Assembly (NCBI GenBank): GCA_961205875.1
Contig: OY540810.1
Span: 9,548,001 to 9,612,000, forward strand
Length of the DNA stretch: 64,000 nt
Origin: Sialis fuliginosa
Taxonomy: Eukaryota > Arthropoda > Insecta > Megaloptera > Sialidae
Reading direction: 5' to 3'
Both the position numbers and the translations under genes were made by a program. Below, in pieces: positions 35,001 to 46,148 of this stretch. The notes under the pieces were generated by a model. The model was not told the DNA's origin, did not search any database, and saw only the letters and a program-made list of their open reading frames with translations. Every line of letters begins with the position of its first letter. Position 1 is the stretch's first letter.

Positions 35001-36724
35001 TAAAAAATTTTGTAAAAAATTTGGATTTTCGTTTTTGAATTTTTTCTTATCTTTTTTTTATCTTTCTTGCCAATATTAGGGAATAATCTCGAAAACACAA
35101 ATATAATGACAATATGTCACACTTATAACTCCTGAACTAATAATCATAGAGTAATAAATAAAATACCCATAGATAGCTTATATATTCCATTTTATAATAT
35201 AATGACTTTTACCCCCCCCCCCCCCCCATCCCTAAACTCTTAAATGTACTAACATAAAAAATTTAAAGCTAATTTTCATAGGGTTTTATACATATAGCTG
35301 ACCTTCAGTATTTCGCTCCCTATCACAGATGAAGGATTGATCTCATTCGATCCGGCGGGAAAAATTTTACAGGAGTGTAGGAGTTTTAGGAAAAAAATTA
35401 CCCACAACCTAGATATTTTGTATAATAAATAAACAGCGAAAATAAATCTCAATATTTCGCCTCGTCACAAATAAATGGTTATAATGTGTCTCATTTACTC
35501 AGAGGGGAAAAAACAAGCAAGTGTTCAATCATAGTAAATTTGAAAAAAATCATTTTCAATTAAAATGAGTTAGTCACATAAATAGAACAATAATTTAAAG
35601 AAAATAACGGGAAATTAAAACCAACTGACCTTAACTTGACCTAAAATATTTTAAATACTTATCAATTTTTTTCGATACTTCTGGCGTCGAATCAGAAGAC
35701 ACTACGCCATTTAAACTGGACGCTCTTCTCATTTTCACACGGTTTTATTTAAATTAGCGTAATTGTATTTCAAATGTTTGAAGTTTTACTGTGACTTTCA
35801 CTATCCACTGTTTTTCACAAATGTGTTGTACTGTCTATCTCAATTTCCATACACGAACTTAATTTACTGTCTCTCTTTCACAAGTAAGTACATATAGTTA
35901 ATATACGCTACATTTTCGACCACTCTCATGTGCGTTGTATGTCCCTAAACCGCACTCTTTTATTTCTATCGATGACTACTTAGCTAACTTCACAACAAAA
36001 ACGAGTTTACCCGAACATTTCTGAGTCTTACATCGAATTAAAATGCTCATCTAAAAATGTGTCGTGGTGCACCTAAAAAAAATACATTTTCAAAAATAAA
36101 TATAAAACAATCATCAAGGAAATAAAGTATAGAAAACTATTAGGAAACCGGGTTTAACACCAAGTATCTTTCTACGTAATGGTGATTTAAATAAGTTCTG
36201 ATTCAGAATTGAGTAGGTTGTAATGCATCAAGCATAGCCCGGCGGCAATAACGCGACGATTCGGAACACAAATGTTTACATTGTATTGATTATCCTGCAG
36301 GATAACTGTCTCACAGTGGAACCACCAAGTTTAAATGTACTTTGGAATGTTTTCGTGCATTATTAAACTACTGGTGAATGTACCAAAAAGAAAACAGTGC
36401 AGAGGCGGGTCTAGGATATTGTTCTAATCAAAAGAAACTTTTTTAAAATTAATAAAGAAATATCGGTATGGAGAACCATACATGACTTCCATGTTTTTTA
36501 ATATCTTTTTAAATAATTTTTTTATATATGAAAAATTTCAATGGGATTTGTCAGAAATAAAACTCACCTTTGTATTATAAATATTAGTTTTCTTAGTCCT
36601 AATATCAAAAACATAATACACATTCGTAGAATAATAAAAAAATGTCAATTTGAATTTAGTTGCACTTGTTTCCAAGGCGACATGAATTAGTGACGTATTA
36701 GTTAGTATTAATAAAATTCAAATT
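35001..36724. other. AT-rich DNA, simple features only
   Basis: A perfect 16-bp palindrome TTATCCTGCAGGATAA lies at 36291-36306. Otherwise no gene or repeat recognised. Confidence 0.4.
35212..35227 (+). repeat. Poly-C run (16)
   Basis: Sixteen consecutive C, the longest GC homopolymer in the window. Confidence 0.92.
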
Positions 36725-37110
36725 TTGAGGGTGGTTTTTACCCCTTCAATAGCAGTACAAAAAATAAATGTTTCTTAGGTTCAATTGAATTGCAAATGTA
36801 CCAAGTCTTATCATTAGTGAGATAATACTCGCAATGTTTACTTTTAAGACGATAATAGTTACATTTCGAATGTTTCCAAAACCCGATTAGTTCCAAAATC
36901 AATAGACCTGGGGTACTTGTTGAGACAAACATTTTCATAATTCAAACGGCGCATTTTTACAATAGTTATTGTGAACGAAAAAAATTCTACATCCAAACAT
37001 ACAGACACAAGCACAGCCGCCATGCGGAAATCAAATTTTCTTTACGTTTTGAAGGTAGCCCAATCAATATCTACTTTTATCTCGGAAACGATTTTTCGAC
37101 GGTATTACTT
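36725..37110 (-). repeat. Family R repeat, copy 1
   Basis: On the minus strand TTTCCGCATGGCGGCTGTGC, TGTCTGTATGTTTGGATGTA and a TTGAACCTAAGAAACATTTA block match 60500-60860 in order and spacing. The two short frames (66 codons minus, 64 plus) across it are not recognisable. Confidence 0.65.
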
Positions 37111-37194
37111 TCATAATATTGAAGTAAAAATGAATTTCCAAAATTTGCCCTATTTGTCGATATAAAATCATTTAATATATTACGTGTTTGTCTA

Positions 37195-37830
37195 AGAAAT
37201 AAAAAGAGGGACAAGTATGACTAGGAATCTCACCCTGAGGGTACTGTTATTTAAAACTTAATTATTGAAAATATTAGTTAGTTACTTATAGACAATCCAT
37301 CTGATTCCCAAGGCGTCTTTACGTAGTAGCTGTAGGAAAGAAATGTAATCAGGCTCGGATTTACCATGCAGGCAGAGTAGGCAGCTGCCTAGGGCGGCAA
37401 GAATTGAAGGGCGGCAAATTTTGGTGGAAACTTTGAAAACTTGTTATATTTGTGGGAATTGAAAAGCAATAATTTCTCAAGCATGACTAAAAAAAAGGTG
37501 TTCAGTTTTTATGTTTCCTAATGTAACTATAAAAATTTATAAAATTTGAAACTGACGCAACCAAAAAAAAAAAGATTCTGAGTTTTATATTTTGACATCT
37601 ATGACTTAAACTGTTAGTTTCGAGGGGGAGGGGCGGCAATTTTCGCAACTGCCTAGGGGCGGCAAATTTCTAAATCCGGGCCTGAATGTAATAATTTCAT
37701 ACAAAATTAGAAATTAATGATTTTAAGATTTTTTCAATAACATATGCTATGAAATCTTCCTTCGTACCAAATTTCAATATTTTAGGTCAACGGGAAGTAC
37801 CCTCTGAGGTACGAAACCCTAAAACAAACT
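37195..37830 (+). repeat. Older retroposon-like repeat split by a hAT MITE
   Basis: The left part is 37195-37349; the right part is 37685-37830, ending CTCTGAGGTACGAAACCCTA, a GGTACGGAACCCTA-type terminus common in insect repeats. The 335-bp MITE between them is bounded by an 8-bp duplication, so it inserted later. Confidence 0.5.
37350..37684. mobile_element. hAT-type MITE with perfect 8-bp duplication
   Basis: It starts CAGGCTCGGATTTACC and ends AATCCGGGCCTG, 13-14 bp inverted ends. Both flanks are AATGTAAT (37342-37349 and 37685-37692). Subterminal CTGCCTAGGGCGGCAA motifs occur on both sides (37385-37401 and 37649-37665). CAGG ends with an 8-bp duplication are a hAT signature. No coding. 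Confidence 0.92.
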
Positions 37831-37852
37831 TTTAAGCCTTCCGCGGTAATTT

Positions 37853-37958
37853 TGATATGAATCATGGCTTCTGGATATAAGCCGAATCGGCTTGGTCGTT
37901 CTGTTGGCCAACGTTTCGTCGCACATTGCAGATGTAGATATCTAGAAGCCAAGATTCA
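37853..37958. repeat. Small inverted-repeat element
   Basis: TGAATCATGGCTTCTGGATA (37858 on) mirrors TATCTAGAAGCCAAGATTCA (37939-37958). The interior is unusually GC-rich for the window (CCGAATCGGCTTGG, GGCCAACGTTTCGTCG). It is probably a short MITE of about 100 bp. Confidence 0.55.
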
Positions 37959-38604
37959 AACAAAAAACATTTATTATTTTCTATTTAACTATTATACATG
38001 TAAGATTTTTTCAATAGGGAACTAAATCATTTTAGTGATTATATTTATTTTATTTTTATAAGACTACAGCAATGTATTTCATTTATTTTTATTTTTACTT
38101 TTATCGCGCTCGGGTGATAAAATGTGAAATCAATCAATTGAATTTAATTAGATTATAACTTAATTTCAGGAATTCGATTGGTTCAATTTGATCTTGATTT
38201 TAATATGAACCAATTCAAACAAGTTCTCGAAACTAAGCTGATATTGAATTCAGGTAACTCGAGATTATATTCTTGTCAGAAAATGTATTGTCAATCTAAT
38301 GCAAGATCTAAGTTTATTAAAAACCCAGAATTACTGTTGATAATATCAATTATGAAATTATTTTTTAAATAAAGTTTTGTAGGTAGTTTATATAGTTACA
38401 CTATACTATACAGTAATATAATTTTTTCATTTTTATTTTTATTTGTAATTTAGAAATATGTTTTTTATATCTTTGTAAACATGTACGTTTCGGCACCTTG
38501 AGGTCTGTTCCAACCTTCCAATTAAAGGAAAATTGAACCTATAGTTAAAATGTATTTATTATAACATGAATTTAATTATAAGTAGTTATGCAGATAAACG
38601 TATT
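37959..38604. other. AT-rich DNA, no feature seen
   Basis: A weak inverted repeat ATTGGTTCA/TGAACCAAT lies at 38177-38214. The frame at 38178-38372 is unsupported. Confidence 0.35.
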
Positions 38605-38788
38605 AAAATAAAATACCCCCCCCCCGCATTTAGAGATCGAATTTTTGAAAGTCCCTTCTTAGTAAATGTTTACATGATATAAGAAAGACAACCCTAAAAT
38701 TTCACGTTTCTAGGTCTAGAGATTTAGACTGAACGTTGATGAGTCAGTCATTCAGGACTTCTTCTATTTTTTTATAGAGATTATAAAA
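38605..38788 (+). repeat. Family Q retroposon, 3' region
   Basis: It starts with a run of ten C (38616-38625), then CCCTTCTTAGTAAATGTTTA, TTTCACGTTTCTAGGTCTAG and ACGTTGATGAGTCAGTCATT, and ends AGAGATTA. It matches 5525-5670 in the first half and 59165-59358 in the second. Ends with GATGAGTCAGTCA repeats and TATAGAGAT are familiar insect non-LTR 3' termini. Confidence 0.7.
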
Positions 38789-39202
38789 ATGATTGTTGGT
38801 TAGTAGAGAAAACATATGTATAAAAATATATTGCGTTTCGTTTTTCATATCTAGTAAGTCCTTTAATCTGCACTGAAACAAAATTGAACAGTTTTTATAA
38901 GGGATGAGGTTGTTATTGTTTGAAAATATTTGATCTTTAGTTTTGTTTTATTTATTTAATTAAGATGTAAACGTATTCAAAGGTTATACGCCTTTTAAAA
39001 AAGTTCTGCTGACATTTTCAAAATGTTTCTACTAATTAAATTGACAGTTTTTGGTTGATGTTGTATATTATCATTTAATTCGTCACCTTTTTCTTTGTTT
39101 TTGATTTAAATATACAAAATAATAAAAAACGTTTATCATTTAGTCAATTTATTTATAATTTATAAAATATGCAGAACTTTTAATAATTATGTATAATTAG
39201 GT
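38789..39202. other. AT-rich DNA, no feature seen
   Basis: Nothing recognised. Confidence 0.4.
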
Positions 39203-39422
39203 AAGGTACTGGTATCAGTCTTGGATTATTCCACAGTGTTGAACTCTTGTTTAATTAAATGTACTAAATTAGAAATATTTGTTAATATTTGATCAGTGCC
39301 ATTACTGAATCATAATCTATAAACAATTAACTATAAAACCGCATAAATTGATGACAATCGATCAATGGGTGTCAAAATAGTATATTTTGCTCTTAAAGCA
39401 GCCAAGACTGGCGCCAGTACCT
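39203..39422 (+). mobile_element. Family N MITE, complete copy
   Basis: Ends AAGGTACTGGTATCAGTCTT and, mirrored, AAGACTGGCGCCAGTACCT form about 20-bp inverted repeats. The body matches the minus strand of 196-362. Length about 220 bp, no coding. Target duplication not determined. Confidence 0.75.
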
Positions 39423-40208
39423 ATTTGGAGATATTAAAAAGTTAAAGAAGAAGATAATTAAACACATATTCGTATTTAGATAGCAAATAAAATTTAATGA
39501 AGGAAAATTATATATTTCTATGTATAAAAAAATAGGAGTTACTACTATAAAGTTCCAAATTCGAAAAAGTCAATAAAAATGTATTTGATCGTTTTGGTTT
39601 ACTGCAATTTACTTAATTGTATCTAAAGTAAAATGTAACTTGTTTTAACTATTCTTAATAGTTTAAAATCATTAATTTAAAAAAAATCAGGAAAAATACA
39701 TTTTTTCTGGTTTTCTAAATAATATTTTCAGCATGTAAATGCTTTCATTATAAATAAAAATGCTAAGACAGCATTTTTTTACAACCGGTCATTTTTATTT
39801 ATTTTTTATTATTACTTTTAGAATTCAAATATTTGTCAAGATACTTATTCCATTATTAATATTCGTTAAGAGAAATATAAACAGCAACTGGAAAGGTAGA
39901 TTACGTGTACATACACATATAGATATAATACCTTTACCTTTACAGGGACGGACTTTAATATATATGTATAGTTTTTTATGATAATAAAAAAAGTTGTTAT
40001 TGGTAAGGTAATAAAGTAACCTAACCTGAGTAGATAGATTTATAATTATTTTGGCGTTCCATCATCAATGATTTAGCAAGGACTATTCTTTAAATTCCGG
40101 TAATAATGTAAAATATATAAAAAAAAATTATATCTTTTACATAAATATGCCACAAAAGAGGTTCAAACAAATAATGGTTAAAATTGTAGTTTATTATTGC
40201 AACCTTAA
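39423..40208. other. AT-rich DNA, no feature seen
   Basis: Nothing recognised; the 73-codon frame at 39760-39981 is unsupported. Confidence 0.4.
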
Positions 40209-40844
40209 GACAGTATTGCGGGGTGATGATTTCAAAATTTGGATTTTTTTTACATATTTTGAAAGTAAAATATATTGAGAGTATACTGTGACAATTGTAT
40301 ACCGAAATTTAAAGTATTTACAATGTTATATCACATAGAAGAGAGCGGGCCGTGTTAGTGCAACATCAGTTACTAAATCTTTAAGAGCGTTTTTTCTCGA
40401 AGTTACTTTTATTCGGTTGTTGGGAAGCAGAAACAAAATTCAAATCAACCGATCGGGCTATAATTTTATCCCGTTGTTCTATACACTAACAGTTATCGTA
40501 GTATTAAAAAATTTTGGGAACCTTTTCTTTGACAAGTCTGCCATTTTGTTTTTTGTTAATATAAATGTCTGATTCTAGTTAATACGATAGGGACAAGTCT
40601 ATAAAATGAAAATATGTTTGATTTTTTTGTTTCAAATCACTACAAGTGGAGATGTGCTTTCCACCACCCAACTAGCTTTTTTCGAAGAGTCAGCTTTGAC
40701 CCCCAAAAACACTGACGAAGTATAATAAAATTTATTAAAAAAATTGATAATTTAAGATGCTATAAAAAGACTGAAATGATTATATTTTATTTTGTTACGA
40801 AAAAAAAATCTTGAAAATTTTAGACGTCACACCGCAATACTGCC
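40209..40844. mobile_element. TTAA-flanked piggyBac-like MITE
   Basis: Left end GACAGTATTGCGGGGTGATG and right end (complement GGCAGTATTGCGGTGTGACG) are inverted repeats of about 40 bp. Each end abuts TTAA (40205-40208 and 40845-40848), the invariant target of piggyBac. The termini do not start with the usual CCC, so a less typical piggyBac branch is possible. Length 636 bp; no transposase frame. Confidence 0.75.
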
Positions 40845-41266
40845 TTAATATTAAGATTCCTCGAATAATGTTATGTAATATAACAAAAGATTCGTGGGAA
40901 ACAAAATGTTGAAGACTTTTATCTAACGGGTCAATACATATACGAATATTTGTTATGAGCTTTTCTCGCTGCGGTTAATTTACATAAATGATTAAAAAGT
41001 CTACCATAAAACAGTTTTAAGAATACGACCAGAAGCATTTGCTTTTCGTCATAACATCCATGTAATGGTCCCGTAAAAGTGAATACTGGAATAAATCCCA
41101 AATCAACCCCTGCTTGGAATAAAAGGGTGCGTTTTAAGGGTTTTAGTAGACTAGCCCGCACGCTTTTATTGAGGGTTTTATGTTGATATGAATATTTAAT
41201 GAATTTCAGTTGAATATAACGCAAAGCCGGTTTTCAACGAATATTTTACATCCCACTTATACATTA
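40845..41266. other. AT-rich DNA, no feature seen
   Basis: The 97-codon minus frame at 40931-41224 has no recognisable domain and no splice or codon evidence. Confidence 0.35.
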
Positions 41267-41331
41267 TATACATATATATATATATATATCATATATATAT
41301 CATATATACATATATGTATATGTATATATAT
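41267..41331 (+). repeat. (AT)n-type microsatellite
   Basis: Interrupted TATATA and CATATATA repeats over 65 bp. Confidence 0.9.
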
Positions 41332-41549
41332 TCGAAAAACTATTGTCAGGTCAGGTGTCCACAAAATAAATATTAAAATAAATTTCAAAATGTGTAAATT
41401 GAAATAAAAATAATTATTAAAATGAAACAACGCAATATCATAAAATTATAATAAAATTTTGACGACTTCAATTCTATTATCTGAATGGTACCCAAGTAGT
41501 ACGAAATATTTGGGGGGACGCCAAGTTTCTCTTCAAATGTATGTATGTG

Positions 41550-41574
41550 TGTTATATTATATTATATTATATTA
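41550..41574 (+). repeat. (ATATT)n short tandem repeat
   Basis: Five copies of a TTATA pentamer. Confidence 0.85.
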
Positions 41575-41654
41575 TGCTATAGGGGGTACAACTTATAATT
41601 ATTTTAGGGTTACGCTATCAAAAAAGTTTGGAAATCACTGATTTATAGGGCCCG

Positions 41655-41765
41655 GCACTAAATTAATGTAAATTAAAGTATAGTTAAATTAGCTGAATCT
41701 GAACAATCGGCTTCCGCTTCGGCTGAATAATCGGCTTCGGTCCAAATTATGCCGAAGTCAAAGGT
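41655..41765. repeat. CGGCTTCGG-rich degenerate repeat
   Basis: ACAATCGGCTTCCGCTTCGG, TGAATAATCGGCTTCGGTCC and TATGCCGAAGTC lie within 70 bp. The vocabulary is similar to 2260-2480. Likely a decayed element terminus. Confidence 0.4.
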
Positions 41766-41794
41766 TGAACTATGTATATACTCTCTTAAACTGA

Positions 41795-41985
41795 ATCAGT
41801 AAGAATTCCACTGATTCTTTTAGTGAACGTAAAAGTCACTGAAAATCAGTGGTATATACGTTCTCACTGATCAACCAGAGATTTTAGCCATATTAACAAT
41901 GAAGCACTGATTTGTTCAGTGATTATTCACTGATTGGCTGTAACTACCCACTGATTAGCAGTGGTCTACTTTTCACTATTAGCAG
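41795..41985. repeat. Cluster of CACTGAT motifs
   Basis: CCACTGATTC, CTCACTGATC, GCACTGATTTGTTCAGTGAT, TTCACTGATTGG, CCCACTGATTAGCAGTGG and the inverse ATCAGTGG recur at least seven times in about 190 bp on both strands. They look like subterminal motifs of a DNA transposon, but no clear terminal pair was found. Confidence 0.5.
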
Positions 41986-42452
41986 ACTATTCAAATTTAA
42001 AAAAATTGTATTTGAGAAATTTTTCAACATGAAAAAATCTCTGATGTACAAATATACAATATATCTCACAGTTTTTGACTAAATACGCCCCTGTATGTAC
42101 TACATATATCTATTACATGTACGTATGATATCATTTAATACATCACAGCAAATATAGGTATTTACTTGAAAATCTACTCTTTCATTTGAAAAAATGTAAA
42201 AATACCCGTATATCCGGTTTCAACATTCTAAAAATACTTTTAACAGACATATTTAATGAAGTTCCTACTATTTGAAAACATGTTTTAATCCTCGTATTCT
42301 AATCCACAATGTTAATACCACCCACCCAAGTTATCGATTTTATGCCAAACTTTAATTTTAAAATTGATACGTTGGTGAAAAGTTTAATAGCTGCAAATAT
42401 TTTAAAAGCAATTACAGCTTTTGACTTCATTCATAATAAACACTTATTATGC
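41986..42452. other. AT-rich DNA, no feature seen
   Basis: Nothing recognised. Confidence 0.4.
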
Positions 42453-42680
42453 ATATGAGGAGATGAGTTCCAAAAGTTCATTCCATTAAAAAAAATCGAG
42501 ATGTAGAGGATTTTCAAAAAATTTTGGCATTCTTTCATATGTTTTGCTAAATATTATGACCGAGCGAGTTTTGCTCAAAACTGACATTACCATATGAAAG
42601 AATGCCAATTTTTAAAAAATCCTCTGCATCTTGATTTAAAAAAATAGAACGAACGAGTTTTGGAACTCACCTCCTCATAT
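42453..42680. mobile_element. Family D palindromic MITE, full copy
   Basis: ATATGAGGAGATGAGTTCCA is mirrored by TGGAACTCACCTCCTCATAT, and the palindrome continues inward (GCATTCTTTCATATG against CATATGAAAGAATGCC). The length is 228 bp with a small loop near 42565. A shortened relative is at 15511-15621. Confidence 0.85.
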
Positions 42681-42713
42681 AATATGTAACATATTTCACA
42701 TTTTTATTTTCTA

Positions 42714-43009
42714 CTATCTCATTGGACCAGGTGTTATCCGGGGATATAAATTTAAACTGTAATAAACATACTAAGCATTGTTTTCACTTAACTCTTACTT
42801 TATGCAACGCACGCGAAGATATATTTTCGACGACTGTTTTTTTTTGACTTCATGAAATTTACACAAAATATCCACAAATAATACACCTAAATCTTCTTCA
42901 TGAAACACTCTTTTAGTGAAAACCAGAATAAAATCCATTCAGTAGTAACTAAGAAAATCATGTACAGACAAACAGACACGGCGAGAATTTATGTCTTATA
43001 CTATGTATA
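42714..43009 (+). repeat. Family A retroposon-like repeat, copy 2
   Basis: ATCTCATTGGACCAGG, GACTTCATGAAATTTACACA, AAATCCATTCAGTAGTAACT, a CAGACAAACAGACACG run and TTATACTATGTA match copy 1 at 7334-7573 in order. This copy keeps an internal segment (42738-42775) absent from copy 1. Confidence 0.75.
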
Positions 43010-43253
43010 GATTACAGTAAAACGATTGTAATTTTGACTTAATTGAAAAATAGAACTTTACTTACAAAAAAATAATTTAAACCTGACTAATTTGAGTAGA
43101 TAAAGTTATATTCATTTATAGTACTCAGTACCCACAAAAAATCAGCTTGATTGATGCACATCTTTTATTAAAAAAAATTTGTTAAATATCGCAAAAATCA
43201 CGAAAACACCAAAATCAGCTGTTTTCGAAGCAAAAAAAAGTTATGTGGGGGAC

Positions 43254-44440
43254 GAGATAAAATTCTGAATTTTTTTTTACAAATGCTCTAAATAGTTATC
43301 TTTGAAGGTCTTATAGATTCGTTTTGTTATTTTCATTTTTATAGCAACCAGATTTTTTTTTTAAATTTAAAAAATACGAAAATTTCAAAAACAGTTATTT
43401 TTAAACATAATACAAAAATATGTTGGGCACGAGATAGAATTCTGAATTTTTTTTTACAAATGCTCTAAATAGTTATCTTTGAAGGCCTTAATGATTCGTT
43501 TTGTTATTTTCATTTTTATAGCAACCAGAATTTTTTTTTAAATTTAAAAAAATACGAAAACTTCAAAAACGGTTATTTTTAAACATAATACAAAAATATG
43601 TTGGGCACGAGATAGAATTCTGAATTTTTTTTTACAAATGTTCTAAATAGTTATCTTTGAAGGCCTTATAGATTCGTTTTGTTATTTTCATTTTTATAGC
43701 AATCAGAATTTTTTTTTAATTTAAAAAAATACGAAAACTTCAAAAACGGTTATTTTTTAAACAATACAAAAATATGTTGGGTACGAGATAGAATTCTGAA
43801 TTTTTTTTTACAAATGCTCTAAATAGTTATCTTTGAAGGCCTTATAGATTCGTTTTGTTATTTTCATTTTTATAGCAACCAGAATTTTTTTTTAAATTTA
43901 AAAAAATACGTAAACATCAAAAACGGTTATTTTTAAACATAATACAAAAATATGTTGGGCACGATATAGAATTCTGAATTTTTTTTTACAAATGTTCTAA
44001 ATAGTTATCTTTGAAGGCCTTAATGATTCGTTTTGTTATTTTCATTTTTATAGCAACCAGAATTTTTTTTTTAATTTAAAAAATACGAAAACTTCAAAAA
44101 CAGTTATTTTTAAACATAATACAAAAATATGTTGGACACGAGATAGAATTCTGAATTTTTTTTTACAAATGCTCTAAATAGTTATCTTTGAAGGCCTTAA
44201 TGATTCGTTTTGTTATTTTCATTTTTATAGCAACCAGAATTTTTTTTTAAATTTAAAAAAATACGAAAACTTCAAAAACGGTTTTTTTTAAACATAATAC
44301 AAAAATATGTTGGGCACGAGATAGAATTCTGAATTTATTTTTACAAATGCTCTAAATAGTTATTTTTGAAGTTCTTATAGATTCGTTTTGTTATTTTCAT
44401 TTTTATAGCAATCAGAATTTTTTTTTAAATTTAAATAAAT
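43254..44440 (+). repeat. Forward 177-bp tandem array
   Basis: Seven head-to-tail units, each containing TACAAATGCTCTAAATAGTT, ATCTTTGAAGGCCTTA and TCATTTTTATAGCAACCAGA. The units differ by scattered substitutions and 1-2 bp T-run changes. Confidence 0.93.
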
Positions 44441-44599
44441 TATTATTAATAAATTTATAAAATTAAAATAACTTCAAAAACCAATTGACCGTTAAAAAAT
44501 TAATTAAGGTATCTGTTAAAAACAACTAGATTTTATTTTTTGCTCCACATAATTTTTTTTTTTTAATTTATTTTCGAAAATACATGATTTTAGAGTTTT

Positions 44600-45430
44600 T
44601 ACACTTTTAAGGATTTAAAAAAAGTCTGGTGACTAGAAAAATGAAAATAACAAGAAAAAGTCAATTGGCTTTTAAAGTTAATTACTTAAAGCAATTATAA
44701 AAAAAAATTCAAAATTCTATCTCGTGCCCAACATATTTTTGTATTGTTTAAAAAATAGCCATTTTTGAAGTTTTCGTATTTTTTTTAAATTTCAAAAAAA
44801 TTCTGGTTGCTATAAAAATGAAAATAACAAAACGAATCATTAAGGCCTTCAAAGATAACTATTTAGAGCATTTGTAAAAAAAAATTCTGAATTCTATCTC
44901 GTGCCCAACATATTTTTGTATTATGTTTAAAAATAACCGTTTTTGAAGTTTTCGTATTTTTAAAATAAAAAAAAAAATTCTGGTTGCTATAAAAATGAAA
45001 ATAACAAAACGAATCATTAAGGCCTTCAAAGATAACTATTTAGAGCATTTGTAAAAAAAAATTCAGAATTCTATCTCGTGCCCAACATATTTTTGTATTA
45101 TGTTTAAAAATAACCGTTTTTGATGTTTATGTATTTTTTTAAATTTAAAAAAAAATTCTGGTTGCTATAAAAATGAAAATAACAAAACGAATCTATAAGG
45201 CCTTCAAAGATAACTATTTAGAGCATTTGTAAAAAAAAATTCAGAATTCTATCTCGTACCCAACATATTTTTGTATTGTTTAAAAAATAACCGTTTTTGA
45301 AGTTTTCGTATTTTTTAAATTTAAAAAAAATTCTGGTTGCTATAAAAATGAAAATAACAAAACGAATCTATAAGGCCTTCAAAGATAACTATTTAGAGCA
45401 TTTGTAAAAAAAAATTCTGAATTTTATCTC
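44600..45430 (-). repeat. Reverse 177-bp tandem array
   Basis: About five units in inverted orientation relative to the forward array. The first (44600-44723) is strongly diverged and lies next to the centre, and the outer four are close to the forward units. Confidence 0.9.
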
Positions 45431-45584
45431 GTCCCCCACATAACTTTTTTTTGCTTCGAAAACAGCTGATTTTGGTGTTTTCGTGATTTTTGCGCTATTT
45501 AACAAATTTTTTTTAATAAAAGATGTGCATCAATCAAGCTGATTTTTTGTGGGTACTGAGTAATATGAATGAACATAACTTACA

Positions 45585-46148
45585 CATAATTATAGCTTTC
45601 TCAGTTTAACCTTAGAGCCACAATAAATTTCGAAAAATAGAAAAAATGACAATTTTATTAATAAATTTGAAAAGCCTCTATCTACAAAAAAAAATATTTA
45701 AACTTTAAATTGTGCTAGATCAATTGAAACTAGATTCCTTAGTCTTTCAAATGACATTAAGCTCGTTTTAATTGCTTTATTAGAACGCGTGCTATAGCGA
45801 GTTGAAAAAACGTTGAAAATCGACGAAATCTTCATATCTTAAGAGGGTAAAACGGTCACCACCCCCGAACTATGGCCATTAAAATTTTTCTAAGTACAGT
45901 TTCTGCTATCTAATAAGTATAATAACAACTGATTAAACTTTCATCAAAATTAAAAATGGTGCAACTTCTATATTTTAATAAATTTGATGATTATAAATGG
46001 AATGACTCTTACTGTAATATTTGGTAGATGTCACTTTTTTGGTTCTAACTTTTCATCGTCGATATGGTCAATTACTACGTGTTTGGAATAATGATAAGAA
46101 ATATTGTTCTGCTATTATAAATATTTAAATTTAAATTATATTATATTA
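45585..46148. other. AT-rich DNA, no gene seen
   Basis: The stretch AACGGTCACCACCCCCGAAC near 45850 is GC-rich but isolated. No feature supported. Confidence 0.35.

Larger units (their letters stand above)
43101..45584. mobile_element. Foldback element with 177-bp tandem repeats in its arms
   Basis: The outer ends mirror each other: TACTCAGTACCCACAAAAAA on the left and TTTTTTGTGGGTACTGAGTA on the right, followed inward by a matching AAAACACCAAAATCAGCTGT block. Inside, a unit with TTCGTTTTGTTATTTTCATT and GAGATAGAATTCTGAATTTT is repeated about seven times forward (unit starts 43254, 43431, 43609, 43785, 43963, 44140, 44318) and at least five times reversed (unit ends 44723, 44900, 45077, 45255, 45430). 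The spacing is 175-178 bp. The centre (44450-44690) is more diverged. The plan matches Foldback- and Galileo-like transposons, whose long arms contain tandem repeats. No transposase frame is present. Confidence 0.85.

Noticed and set aside
40931-41224. 97-codon minus frame
   Set aside because: No recognisable domain and no conservation evidence. Of lengths seen by chance in a 64-kb window.
43254-45430. CRISPR-like regularly spaced repeat
   Set aside because: The whole 177-bp unit is repeated, not short repeats with unique spacers, and the context is eukaryotic.
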